Part shown: in pieces, positions 11,307 to 23,285 of the stretch
Position numbering within the stretch: position 1 is the first letter of the stretch
How the letters are laid out: each line of letters starts with the position of its first letter
Source of the DNA: Euonymus europaeus
Lineage: Eukaryota > Streptophyta > Magnoliopsida > Celastrales > Celastraceae
Assembly (NCBI GenBank): GCA_963580455.1
Contig: OY756962.1
Span: forward strand, 21,346,001 to 21,410,000
Direction of reading: 5' to 3'
DNA length: 64,000 nt
Program-made: the position numbers and the translations under genes
Notes under the pieces: model-generated
The model's input: the letters and a program-made list of their open reading frames with translations, nothing else
Database searches by the model: none
What the model was told of the DNA's origin: nothing

Positions 11307-12528
11307 GGGAAATAACACTTTTAGTCATCAAAAGATTTTTCATGTTTTGTTTTGGACACCCAAAATTAAAATATTTCAATGTTATTCCAAAATATTTGAA
11401 TTCGTTACAGTCTCATCACTCGGTTAGTTTTTTAAACTTTCAAGCACTACCATTGTACATGTATCATGTTTGTTGTAACCAATCTCATACAATCAAGAAC
11501 ACACAAGCACAAGAAATCAGCAAAAGAAAATTGAACACAGTAATTTTACGTGGTTCGACCAGTACGTGTCTAAGTCCAAGGAGGAGCTCCTGATTCTTTT
11601 CGCTATGAGAAAAAACGGCATTGCCAGTACAAGACTCAAAGTCCTTCGAGCTCCTCGTCTCCCCCGTAAAACCTTCAACTTTACCTTTAAGCTTTAAAGT
11701 TCAGTTCATCAACAATGTTGATTGCCCACACCATAATTCAACAATGTTGATCGCCCACATGTCGGCTCACATGCAAAATGGTTGCCACGTGGATATATTT
11801 TATAATTTTTAAAAAATTAAAAATAGTTGGCCTATGAGAAAGCTACACCTGTAGTTATCGTGAGCAACACATATGACAATCACGTGTTCCAATACAGTCA
11901 CTGAAGAACAACTTTGTTCCAATACAATCAATGAAAAGTGGGCATTACATTCGAGATACTAGGAGGATACTGAAAACACGTCTCAAGTGGGCATGGAGCT
12001 GACATTCAATGAAAGATCTGCCATAACATCTACACTTCTAGTAGCAACATCGATCCGAGTCGAGGTACAATGCTTGGTAAAATACAACATCGGGATCCGT
12101 TAATAATGCTAAGAAGGATGCATAGGATTGTGGTTATTTTTGGACAGTTTATATATTCATACTAGTTTGGTTATTTTTGGACAATTTGTTACTGTATTTT
12201 GAATAGTATGCTTGATCTCTGCCGTATATTATCGAGACTCTGTGTTGCTAATGGTAACTACAAATGTACCCTTTTCATTGGTCACTTATTTTTTAATTTT
12301 TAAAAATTACAAAATATATTCATGTGGCAACCATTTTTCAGGTGGACATACACGCGAGCAATCAAAATGCCATATACGCAAAGGTGTTGTTTGAAAATTT
12401 AAAATACTGACCGAATGATGAGATTGTAACGAATTCAAATGTTTGATGATGAAATTGAAACATTTGAATTTTGAGTGATCAAAATGAAACATGCAAAATT
12501 TTTCGGTGAGCAAAATTATTATTAACTC
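11307..12528. mobile_element. MULE-like non-autonomous element with long terminal inverted repeats
   Basis: The left arm (GGGAAATAACACTTTTAGTC onward) matches the reverse complement of the right end over at least 130 bases. Shared words include ATTTGAATTCGTTACA and TCTCATCA, and further inside AATGGTTGCCAC and TAATTTTTAAAAA. The flanks are GAACTTGTCA (11297-11306) and GAACTTGCCA (12529-12538), a 9-10 base duplication typical of Mutator-like elements. No transposase frame remains. A solo LTR (11471-11743) sits in the left arm. The element interrupts an A block of the intergenic repeat. Confidence 0.8.
11471..11743. mobile_element. Small solo LTR (TRIM-like) inside the MULE-like element
   Basis: The insert starts TGTTGTAACC and ends TTCAACA. 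ATGTT flanks both sides (11466-11470 and 11744-11748). Removing it restores continuity of the MULE left arm with its right arm. It contains TTTTACGTGGTTCGACC, a word common near one end of plant copia and TRIM LTRs. A diverged fragment of the same family lies at about 28970-29100. An alternative right end at 11714 is possible because TCAACAATGTTGAT occurs twice. Confidence 0.7.
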
Positions 12529-13194
12529 GAACTTGCCAACCTTTATTCACACAAACTTCTGTATCTTAAAGTGACTACTTTTGTGCATTGGAAATATAGC
12601 TTTAAACTAAAATTATAAAATAACATAGTGTAATGATTTATCCAATTCTCATATTTTTTATTTTATTTTATTTTTATTTTATCTTTCAAGCTAAACATAA
12701 TAATTTTTTTACAAGCTACACCAAATACCTAACAACTTATTTCAGAGCTTATATGCTACAACATTTTTTACAGCTTATAAGCTAATTTATTTTAAGAATA
12801 AATAAGATTTGTAAAGTTTATATGTGTGTAAAGCTTATTTTTATAATTTTAACGATAGCTTATAAGCTTTAAAAATAAGTTAGCTTACAGGCTGTGACAC
12901 AAATTGTCGGGTGTTTGATGAAGTTTATAAATGTTGCTAACTTATAAGCCGTGTAAAGTTTACTATGTTATTAATTTTTTATTTTTTATAAAACATCAAC
13001 CACACGCATTATTTATTGTAAGTATAAGTATTATTTATTTTATTTTAAGTATAAATTACAGAATATTTTATAATATAAAATTAAAATTATTATCTAAAAA
13101 AGTTGACGATATTGTATTTTATGATTTTTTTTAAAAATGACAAACTATATATTAATGGTTAAGATTAAACGTGGCCTTAATACATTGAGTCCCT
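12529..13194. repeat. End of A-block copy 3 and ATAAGCTT-rich AT sequence
   Basis: The first 90 bases (GAACTTGCCAACCTTTATTC, TTTTGTGCATTG) continue the A block broken by the MULE-like insertion. From about 12660 to 12960 the words CTTATAAGCT and AGCTTATAAG recur in both orientations, as in the MITE at 6818-7237, but clean termini were not found. There is no gene. Confidence 0.5.
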
Positions 13195-14970
13195 TGGCAT
13201 CCCGCCCCAATTGTTGGGAGCTACTTGAACTCCAGCCACACCTTGGTGCCATCGCAGTTCTGACAAAAAAAATTAACATTTTTTTTTGGTAATGATATAT
13301 ATTAATTAATTTATCAATTACTCGCCAATTTTTAAGTGACAGGCTAAGTTTTTTTGTTAGTACAAAAGTAAACACACTCCCAATCGGTTATTTAAAATTA
13401 ATTTCACATGAATCTTGTAAATTTACTAGCTTTTATTTACCCTTTTGACTACTTTTACGCACTGATGAAATATAAACGGGGTAAAATTGTAAATTATTTA
13501 TTCTGATGAGTTGGCCTCAACTAAATCATTCTCTCTAGAAGTCTTTATCAACGTCAACCGACAATATATTTATCTATGTAAGTGTGAGTGTGTGATTTGT
13601 CTCAGTGTGCGAATGTATTATTTGATGTGTGAGTTCTAGGTATTAAAAAAAGGTCTAACAATTTAATTTAATGAGATAATCTTGTATTTTTATTATCAAT
13701 AAATTTAAATTTTGGTAGTTGTCAAGTCTCATCAAATTAGAGATTTTATATATTTTTGTTACTGGAATTCTATATTTACATCAAAGTTATAAATTCCATA
13801 CCATCATATGCTTGTTGGTATATGAGAAATACACAATTTATGATTAAAATTATCATTAATTTTTTTCCCTATTAGGTTTTTTGAAGTTTCTGAAGCAACT
13901 AATGTTTGATAGCCAGAGAATGAATGTTGTATTCTCGCTCATGCTTCCTTTTTTTTCTTTCTAGACCATCAAGTGTTCGCAGTTAATTTCACTATGACTA
14001 AATCCGGATAAATCTGAGAGAGTCTGACTAAGGGGACAAAACTCTCCCAACAAGGATTTTTTTTTCCCTTCTTAAGACTTGAACTTGTTGACTAAATCCG
14101 GATAAATCCGAGAGAGTCTCACTAAGGGGGCAAAACTCTCTCAACAAGGATTTTTTTTCCATTCTTAAGACTTGAACTTGAGACCTTACGTAAGGAAATC
14201 AAACACCGTACCACTTGAACCAACCGCTTGTTGACATGCCTATTTGTTATAGCAGTGTTGAAAACAATTCTATATATTAAGAGAAGCAACTTAGTACATG
14301 CATGATTAATTCAACAAATATAGAAATATATTTGTCAGTTCTTATTTTCGATGAAACGTACGAATCGAAATATCGAATCCCGTATCATCCTCTAAAATGG
14401 CAAACTCTTTATTGACCGTTAGACAAATAACTAGTGGTGCTGCTAATCCTTTCAGTAAAAGCTTATATATTCTCACCCTTCATCATTCACAATTTGACAA
14501 GCACAAGAAACCAAATCTGAAAAAGTTCTATGAGTTCTCTAAGTTCTCAGAAGTCAGAACACTTATTTAAGAAAAAGAAAAAAGAAAAAGAAAAAGTAAA
14601 CAATGAAATTTAAAGTTCAGTTTGTTTGTTCGTAATTTGGAAAGATGTCACATGAACAAACTAGAAAGACCAAGGCAAAATATAGACAGAGAAACAAACA
14701 AATTTTGAAATTTATTCAATGATGATATAAATTTATTAGACTAACTTATTTTCCTTTCAATTAATCTTTTAATTTCGCTTTCATGTAACTTTATTGTACA
14801 TAGGTATATAACTATTGATATTTTAAATAAAATGAGAAGTTTTTAAATAATTTGTGGATAGCTAATTTTCATATATTTTGTGAACCAAACGTAGCCTTAA
14901 TATGTTATTTCATATCACGTGAAGTTGTCGGCCTTGCCTAGACTTTTGTAATTAGAAAATAGAATGGTAA
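13195..14970 (+). repeat. Intergenic repeat unit, copy 4 (left partner of the LINE)
   Basis: This 1.8-kb stretch is collinear with 21840-23660 on the other side of the LINE. Shared words include GTGCCATC, AATGATATATATTAATTA, ACACACTCCCA, TACCCTTTTGACTACTTTT, GTGTGAGTTCTAGGT, CAAACTCTTTATTGACC, CTAATCCTTTCAGTAAAAGC and ATCACGTGAAGTTGTCGGCC-like strings. Overall similarity is roughly 75-85% by eye with indels. It is non-coding. Confidence 0.75.
13996..14200 (+). repeat. 104-bp tandem duplication
   Basis: The unit GACTAAATCCGGATAAATC...ACAAGGATTTTTTTT...CTTGAACTTG starts at 13996 and again at 14100. The two halves differ at only a few positions. Confidence 0.9.
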
Positions 14971-15480
14971 AATGATTAATGGGGAGGGGATAATTTATAG
15001 GGATTTGTAGTTTGTTAATGTGTATATATTGGGAGACATGTTTTGTTGAGGTGGCTGAATATGTAGCTTTACTTTTTGTATAATAGAGATGAGAAGTGAG
15101 CCCATTTTATTGGGGACGATAAGGAGACCTTCAATATTGTTTGCTATAACAAAATGTGAATAATAAAATACACGAAAATATGAATTTCGGTGATGTAACT
15201 GAGTATGTGGCTTAAGTTTTTGTGTAATAGAGGCCCAATATTATTTTTAATAACCCAGTAGTGGCCGACACCACTATAGTTGCTCTTACTTTTTTTTGAA
15301 AGAGGTCCTTGACCTGATATATTGCAAACTTCCAACAGAAGAAGATTACAAACAAGTGCTCAAAGCACCAAAGCCACCTATACCAGTGGAATAGTACAGA
15401 ACATAACAAAAATATCTGGAAGAGTAAAAGGCTTAACCAAACTAGAGATAGAGCACATTGTTAGAAAAGGAAAAAGCCCA

Positions 15481-18400
15481 TCAACTTGGATTAGAAAAAG
15501 CTGGCCGAGAAATCCAAGAGAGTCGCTCCTTCTCGATTTGAACTGCAACAATAGATGGGGCCTCTTCCATCCAAACCTGAAAAATAGGGGATTGTACAGC
15601 CAACCTTGCTAAGCGATGAGCCACTTCATTTTTGTGACGATTCACATGAACAATAGACCAATCCATAAATTGGGAGATAACTCTACGAGATTCAAGGACC
15701 GATGATCGCCAACATGCTAAAGGAGCCTCACCATCTTGGATCGCTTTAACGACTAGGGAGGAGTCGCCTTCTAAAATCACCCTCCGATGACCCAAATCTC
15801 TAGCCAGATTTATAGCATATAAAGCTGCATCAGCTTCAACCTGGATTGGAGATAAAACCATTTGGCGAGAGAAAGAGCTGGCTGCCAAGACCTCTCCCAC
15901 ATCATCTCTAATCACCACCCCAAAACCAGTCAATTGCTTCTCCAAATTAATTGCAGCATCCCAGTTAACTTTTACAAAACCAGGAAGGGGCCCAGACCAA
16001 GAGTCTCCCATGCCACCAATAGAATCCACTTTAATATTCTGACAATGAACATCATTTGCTAACAAAAAATCAGAAGCTAAAGCCATACCTTGCTGAGCCA
16101 CCTGAGAAGGATGAGAGAAGCTACCTTCATGGACGTATTTATTCCTTCTCAGCCAAATAAATCTCATAGAAATCACCACAGTACTTAGTTCTAAAGGGAG
16201 CAGAGACACTTGTAGAACAGACCATAACTCATCAAATGAGGAAATTTGTGTAAAACCCAACTTTTGTACCCGCCGCAAACTTGCACAAAAAACATCCATT
16301 GTCGCAGGGCATTCCCATAACACATGAAGAATGGATTCCTTCTCTTTCAAACATAGTGGGCATAAATTATTTTCAATGATTCCTCTATCATACAAGTTAG
16401 CATATGTTGGAAGAATATCTTTAATCGCCTTCCACAAAAACACTTTCGTTGAAGGTGGGACTAGTAAAGTCCATACCGATTGCCACTTGGGAGACATATG
16501 TATCGGGGGAGAGGAGCATGAAGCTACTGAACCAGATTTTAACTCCATAGCTCGATGGTATCCACTTTTAACTGAATATGCACCATTAGCAGAGCCATTC
16601 CAACTAAAGAAGTCATCAATAAAAATCGAGCCCAGAGATATACTTAAGATGGAGAGTTTTTCCTCCTCAGAAAATAAATCAGCAATTAAAGATATATTCC
16701 ACCCGTTAGAGTCTCGATCAATTAGTACCTCTACATGTGCGTGAACGGGGATGCCCAATTCTACAGCTTTCTGAGAATAGTATAATGGTATGTCGGTCCA
16801 CCGATCCTGCCATATCCTCACCTTTTTTCCATTCCCTATATGCCACCGCAAACCGCTTAGCAACAAAAATTTTGAAGAGATTAAGCTAGACCAGACAAGA
16901 GACGCCTTTGGGCCTTTAGTTGCCATGAAAAAATCAGAATTACGATGATACTTTGCTTTGAGCACTCTATTGGCTAACGATTGAGGTTCTAAGATTAATC
17001 TCCAGCATTGTTTGGCAAGCATGGCATCATTAAATAAAGATGAATCACGAAAGCCCAATCCACCCCTACTTTTGGGGAGGCACAAATGAGACCATGATAA
17101 CCAGTGAATTGCCTTATGATCAAGTGAAGAACCCCACCAAACTTTTCGAACAATTTTATCAATATCATCATGAATACCATGGGGTAATTTAAAGAGTTGC
17201 ATAGCATACGTTGGAATGGCTTGGAGAATGGATTTGATAAAAATCTCTTTGCCGGCCACAGATAGATGCCTAGTAGTCCAACTTGAAGCTTTGGCTTGAA
17301 GTTTTGATAAAATGAAAGAAAAAGCTCTCAATCTAGACCGACCCACAGTAGTTGGTAGCCCCAGATATTTTTCAAAAGAATTGGCTGCCAAAGCACCTAC
17401 ATGCATCTGTAATCTGCCACGCATTTGCGGTGATGTAAACTTGCTAAAATAGAGACTTGTTTTGTCAAAATTAATTTTTTGCCCTGAGTTTCTCCCATAC
17501 GCCTCCAAAATGTGCTGAATGTGCCTCCATTCTTCAACCCGAGCTCGACAGAACACTAGACTGTCATCAGCGAAAAATAAGTGGGACACTCTGACCTGCC
17601 CCTACCAAAGGGAATACCGCGGATGATGTGCATGTCATGTGCTCGTTGGATATGGCAGCTTAATACTTCAGAGCACAAAACAAAAAGTAGTGGTGACAAT
17701 GGATCTCCTTGGCGTAAACCACGTTGAGGGGAAAACGGAGTAGAAGGAACACCATTTATCAACACACTGTAAGACACCGTGGAAATACAGGACAAAATCC
17801 AGCTTTGCCATCTATCTGAAAAACCCATACGGTTCAGAACTGCTATCACAAAAGCCCACTCCATCCGGTCATAGGCTTTGCTCATATCAAGCTTGACAGC
17901 CATATAATCTGTACGACTTCTAGGGAGATGTTGCATGGTGTGCAAGGCTTCATAAGCAACAATAATATTATCAGTGATCAATCGACCTTTTATAAATGCC
18001 GATTGATTACTAGAAATAAGCCGCGGTAATACCCTGGACAATCTGGTAGCCAGAATTTTTGAGATAACTTTATAAGCCACGTTACACAAACTAATCGGCC
18101 TGTAATCTGATACCCTGGAGGCATCATTCTTCTTGGGGATCAAGGCGATAAATGTGTAATTAAGAGCCACATCTAAGCAACCAGATTCCATGAATTGGGC
18201 CACCGAATCAATAAGAGAGTCCCCCACAGTCTCCCAATGGTCTTTATAAAAAGCTGAAGAAAATCCATCTGGGCCTGGGCACTTGGAGGGATGAATATTT
18301 ATAATAGCCTGCCACACTTCTTCCCTGGATACTGGAGCACATAATTGAGTATTCATGGATTCATCCAACAACTGTGGCATAGGCAACAAAAAAGAGTCAT

Positions 18401-19652
18401 CAATAACAGCAGATGAAGAGGTAAACAAATTAGAAAAAAATCCATTAAAAGCCAGAGCAATATTGTCTTCAGAGTTCCACAGATGGTCTGATTCATCCAT
18501 AATACAAGCAATTTTATTTCGACATTGCCGTTGTTTCATGGACTGATGAAAAAAGGATGAATTGCGATCGCCTGCTTGAAGCCATATTTGTTTACTTTGT
18601 AGTCTGGCAGTCTCCTCTTCTAGTAACAATATACGGTCCAGTTCATGACGAAGCTGGCCAATTTCAATTTGATTATCAGCACCTTCATGATCAGTCAGTG
18701 CTTGCAATTGAGAGATCGAACGATCCCTAGACAGGTTGCGAGACTGTTGAGATTTAACTATCCAGCGTTGAATAACTGGTCCGCATTTGAGAAGATTTGC
18801 ATTTAGATTAGATTGATAAGAAGTCTGCGAATTTCCACCTCTCCTTGGGACCCATTTTTGGCGAACCAGTCTTTTACATTCTTCTGAGCTACCATAGTGA
18901 GAACAATACCGGAATAGTTTGCCACCCCTCTGCGAAGGGGTAACATGAGGAAACAACTGCACCAAAAGACCGCAATGGTCAGAGGAAATAGTGGGGATAT
19001 GTTGGACCTTAGCTTGGTCCCACAAATCCTTCCCTTTTCGGTTAGCCATCGCTCTATCAAGTCTCTCTTTAACAAAATCTGAAGGATTCCTCCGCCGATT
19101 ACTCCAAGTAAATTTATTGCCTGAAAAACCCATATCAAGTAGACCACAATCCTCCAAGGCATCATTAAAATCATTAATTAGCGAGGTGTTCATCACTCTG
19201 CCTCCCACTTTCTCAGTTGAACTGGTAATAGCATTAAAATCTCCCACGCACAACCATGGAACGTCAATCTTAGAGGCAAGGAAACGTAATAGCTGCCACG
19301 ATTGAATTCTTTTTGAGGCATCCGGATTTCCATAAAACAAAGTCATGGCCCACAAATTCTGAAACTGTCCATCATGAAGTTCCATCTGAATATGCCTGTC
19401 CGAAAAATTAACAATAGACAAATGCGCTTCATCAGACCAAAGCGCCAATAACCCCCCACTTCGTCCTTTAGGTTCCACTGCTAACGCATGCTGATAATGA
19501 AGTTTGTACCTAATCCACGCCAATTTACTAGATTGGAGTTTTGTTTCAATTAGGAGACAAACCTTGGGCGACTTCTGTTTAACCAAAAGGCTAAGCTCAC
19601 GAATTGTAGCAGGGTTCCCAAGCCCTCTACAATTCCAAACTAGGATATTCAT
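15481..19652 (-). pseudogene. LINE ORF2: endonuclease / reverse transcriptase / RNase H
   Basis: The frame opens MNILVWNCRGLGNPATIREL, the usual start of plant L1 ORF2 with an exonuclease-endonuclease-phosphatase domain; CVGDFNAI and SDHCGLLV follow. Reverse transcriptase motifs include YRPISLCNVAYKVISKILA, AYDRMEWAF and GLRQGDPLSPLLFVLC, and FFADDSLVF carries the catalytic aspartates. The C-terminal half has the zf-RVT region (VFLWKAIKDILPTYANL) and a plant-type RNase H end (NWDAAI ... GFGVVIRDD, EADAALYAI). A frameshift near 17575-17595, just before the FADD motif, separates the two halves (698 and 702 codons). Joined length would be near 1,390 residues, normal for the family. Not functional as read. 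Confidence 0.93.
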
Positions 19653-20953
19653 TAGGCTTGGCGGGACTGCAAAGCAGTCACCGCCTCACTAGTTTTGTGC
19701 TTCTTCTCCTTATTAGTAGCAATGTCTTCAACAAAATCCCCTGCACGCTTCAGCTTCTCCCTATCTTCAACCACAACTTCCATCCCGTCAACAGACTCAG
19801 ATATTCCTCTAGCTAAACGTTTCCATTTACGTGTCCCACTAGACATATTATCTGGAGAAAACACGATACTATTTTTGGGTTTAGAGGGAACACCAGTAGG
19901 AGTAATTGAGTTAATATCCACCTCAAAGACCGAAGATACCGGATGATTGGTATCAATATATGGTTTTACAGACACCATCTCCTGCGAAAACTTTCCCACA
20001 GATGTACTATCCTCATGCTGCACTCTAATAGGATCCTGGACTGTCTTTTCAATACGCTCATCAACCTCTGTATCTGTAACTCCGGTGAAATCACCACCAC
20101 CAACCTCTAGAGCCGGGGAACCAAAGGAAGACCCTTGAGACACCCCTAAATCACCGCCTGAGGGGGAACCACCCTCCCTAGTTTGACCCAAAGAAGTGGA
20201 CGAAGAAGAAGTTTTGGGTACAATTGGAGACACTCTTTACCAATCCCCATATTGGAAGGTATCAGGAGATGGAAGCGTATCTTCAGCTGCCCATAAATGA
20301 CAATCCCGATAACCATGATCCAATTTACCACAATAATAGCAAAAATTCATCAACCTCTCATATTTCAGCGATAGCCAATGGGAAGCATTGCCGATCTTAA
20401 TTTTCACTCCTCTCCTCAACGGCTTAGTAATATCAAGGAGAACCCTCACCCGCAGGAATTTCCCCCAACAAGCCTGCGACTGCGAACCCCCAACAGCTTC
20501 AACCCGACCTAAGCAAGCACCAACACGATTAGCCACATCCCTTGTCATTCCAATCAGCGGCACATCATGGATCTGGACCCAGAAAGGGGTAAGAGTCAAA
20601 CACGTTTGCACCTGATGAATAAAATCGTGGAACTCCTCAAGAAGAATTAGACAACGCTGGAAATGCCAGGGCCCATTCAAAAGAACCAGACGCTTGGATT
20701 TGACATCAGCAAACTGGAACAAGAACTTATTATCTTGAAGATCTGAAATTTCTACCGAACCATACGATTGCCAGATATTGGTCATCGTAGACTTGAAGGC
20801 TTCCCTATTAAAATCTTTTTTCCTCAACAGTCTTCCTACAAGACAACGTGATTGAAGGTGTGATTCAACAATATTCTCATCTGCAATACTCACTTCCACC
20901 TCTTCTTCATCCGTCAATTTCAGCCTATTACAGCGTCGCTCAACTTCCTCCAT
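19652..20953 (-). pseudogene. LINE ORF1: DUF4283 / zinc-knuckle nucleic-acid-binding protein
   Basis: ORF1 starts MEEVERRCNRLKLTDEEEVE. It contains a DUF4283-type domain (GRLLRKKDFNREAFKSTM ... LNGPWHFQRCLILLEE ... FWVQIHDVPLIG) and a CCHC knuckle CYYCGKLDHGYRDC (CX2CX4HX4C). Within the conserved YGDW motif the next codon is TAA (20237-20239). The same frame then stays open from 20236 to 19652 as a serine- and charge-rich tail. This is therefore one nonsense substitution in an otherwise complete ORF1 of about 433 codons. The stop at 19654-19652 overlaps the ORF2 ATG by one base. Confidence 0.9.
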
Positions 20954-21299
20954 GAATTAAAATGACCAGATCAACAAAATCATACCCAGATCTAAAACTT
21001 ATAAAAGATAAAGAAGAAAAGAAAAGTGAGAGGGGAAAGAGAAGGAGATAAACTCGCATGCGCGAGGACCAGAGATTCGCATGCGCGAGATATAGTTGCT
21101 CTTACTAAACTACCTTTCTGGTAACAAGAATTTTATAAGTATGATTCTTCAATCCCTTCCCTAGAGTTGGGATAGCTCTTCTATTATATTGTAGCGTCTA
21201 TCTTTGTCGCAAAAGTGTGTGTCCATATTTTGAACAAAACTTTGAATAAGCACAAGATTCGATGCTTTTTAACCTTTTAGTGACCAGGCAAGAACTCGC

Positions 21300-21830
21300 T
21301 TGGATTTGGTGCTTTAATAGAAGATTTTCATCGGCTGTATAGAGATATAGTCTTCTGAGTTTTCATATTTCCTAACACCAGCTTCTACCTTGGTGCTGAT
21401 TTGGGCATCTAGCCACGTTGATAGAGACCATATATGTGCGCTTATATTTGGCAAAAATGGATTGATGTCTACTCCCATAGCCGACTCAGGAACAACAAAG
21501 TCTCCCTTATCGATTCTATCTTGGATTTCATTTTTGAAAGCAACACAATCATTGGTAAAAGAACTCCAAGAATTGTGATACTTATAACTTGACTTTTTTC
21601 TGAATCTCCTCTCGTGGCAAAATTTTGTGCCCAAGAGGTAGCTTGATCATCTTGTTTGCTAGGTGACAGTCAAAGATCCTCTCTATCTTGTACCCATCAT
21701 ATGCATAGATCTTGTTTGGCTAAGAATGAACCTAGTGGTCTGGGTTGCTTAGGTGCTTCTGACCTAACAAAATTTTTAGAAACATAGGACTTTTCGTTTG
21801 ACATATCGATGCGGCGAGGTATGATGTTCC
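21300..21830 (-). pseudogene. Fragment of a Ty3/gypsy Gag C-terminal region
   Basis: Minus-strand translation in linked frames gives YDGYKIERIFDCHLANK, MIKLPLGHKI, KYHNSWSSFTNDCVAFKN and AMGVDINPFLPN. This order (IFD.LL....I.LP.GHKI ... YCKYHNSW.H.TN.C..F...IQ ... M.VD..PF) is characteristic of the region downstream of Gag in plant Tat-like gypsy elements. Frames shift near 21600-21640, and no LTRs or other domains are adjacent. It lies just upstream of the LINE 5' end, within the same intergenic repeat background. Confidence 0.75.
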
Positions 21831-22689
21831 TAATTGCAGTATTTTCTGTTTAGAGCTGCTTAAGCTCCAACCGCATAGGTGCCATCACATTTTTAATTTT
21901 TTTGTTAATGATATATATTAATTATTTTATCAACTCACTGCAATTTTTAAAGTGAGAGGTCAAGTACTTTGTGTTAGTATCACTAATATAACACACTCCC
22001 AGACGGATAAGATTCACGTAAATTTGTCACCTTTTATATACCCTTTTGACTACTTTTTATACACCGCTAAAATATAGAAGGGGCAAATTGTAAATTACTT
22101 ATTTTGATGAGTTGGCCTTAACTAAATCATGCTCCTCAGGAGTCCTTGTAACATCAACTGATAAGATATTTATTTATATAAATGTGGGCGTGTATTGTGT
22201 TTATGTGTGCGAATGTATTGTTTGATGTGTGAGTTCTAGGTGTTATAAAAAAAAAGTTTCTAATCATTTAATATAATAGTCAAGTGTCATCAAAATTATA
22301 GATTTTATATATTTTTGTTACTGAAATTGTATATTTACATCAAAATTATAAATTTCATACCATTATATGGTTTTTGGTCTACGGGAAATACAATTTATGA
22401 TTAAAATTTGGTGTTTTGAAGTTTCTGAATCAATTAATGTTTGATAGAAATAGAAATAATGTAGTATTCTCTCTCATTTCTATTTGTTATTGCAATGTTC
22501 AAAACAATTGTATTAGAGAAGCACTTTATTACATACATGATTAATTTATTAAGGAAGACATTTGCACTGCTTATCAACAAATTACAACTTTCACATCGTT
22601 TATGTTCGTACCAATACTTCCACTTTATTAAGCTGACGTCCATATTAGCCGCACTCAATTGATATCTTTCACTCTGGGTTGCGGTCCTT

Positions 22690-23040
22690 ACAGATACCAT
22701 CAAATCCATTGCTAGCCCTTTTCATGGCGGTCTAGTCCAGTCTCATACCTGGATGAAGGCTTATGTTGGCTGCAGTCAGTGGGGTATTCAACAGGCTAGG
22801 ATCCCTATCTATACCATCAGATCTACTAGTAGCTCTTTGCATGACAGCCCATTCTAGTCCCATACCTGGACTAAGCTCGCTTTGACGGTGATTTTTTTAT
22901 ATGAGAAACATATCGTGGTACCGTTTGGTAAAGCATTTTGCACAGCATATAATTTAACATACAACATACATGCTACATATGAAAAGCTACCTAACCAAAT
23001 CCATTGCTAGCCCTTTTCATGGCTGTCTAGTTCGGTCTCG
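22690..23040 (+). repeat. Degenerate repeat with ATACCATCAAATCC / CATACCTGGA words
   Basis: Segments at 22692-22758 and 22814-22880 share ATACCATCA.ATC.A, GCATG/TCATG, AGTC and CATACCTGGA. A third, AAATCCATTGCTAGCCCTTT, occurs at about 22998. The spacing is about 122 bases between the first two. Confidence 0.6.
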
Positions 23041-23239
23041 TTTTCGATGAAATGTATGAATCGAACCCCTTTATCCTCCTTTGGCAAACTCTTTATTGAC
23101 CATTAGATTAATAACTCGTGGTGCTAATCCTTTCAGTAAAAGCCTTTATAGTCTCTCTTCATCATTCACAGTTTCAATTTGACAAGCACAAAAAACCAAA
23201 TTTGAAAATGTCTAGAACTTCTCATGTTTTCATAAGAAA

Positions 23240-23285
23240 AAGAAAAAGAAAAAGAAAAAGAAAAAGAAAAAGAAAAGAAAAAAGA
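23240..23285 (+). repeat. (GAAAAA)n microsatellite
   Basis: About seven GAAAAA units occur in a row. The orthologous place in the left repeat copy (about 14570-14600) has a shorter, irregular version. Confidence 0.95.

Larger units (their letters stand above)
15291..21090 (-). mobile_element. Near full-length L1-type LINE, minus orientation
   Basis: A 16-base direct repeat, TATAGTTGCTCTTACT, brackets the element (15275-15290 and 21091-21106). The poly(A) tail appears as a T run at 15290-15297 next to the left copy. Reading right to left there is a 5' UTR of about 135 bases, ORF1 (20953-19652) and ORF2 (19652-15481), and a short 3' UTR. The ORF1 stop and ORF2 start overlap as TAATG. One in-frame stop in ORF1 and one frameshift in ORF2 disable it, but the exact TSD and otherwise open frames indicate a fairly recent insertion. 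It landed between two copies of the intergenic repeat unit. Confidence 0.93.

Noticed and set aside
16331..16744. 137-codon plus-strand frame
   Set aside because: Antisense shadow of LINE ORF2.
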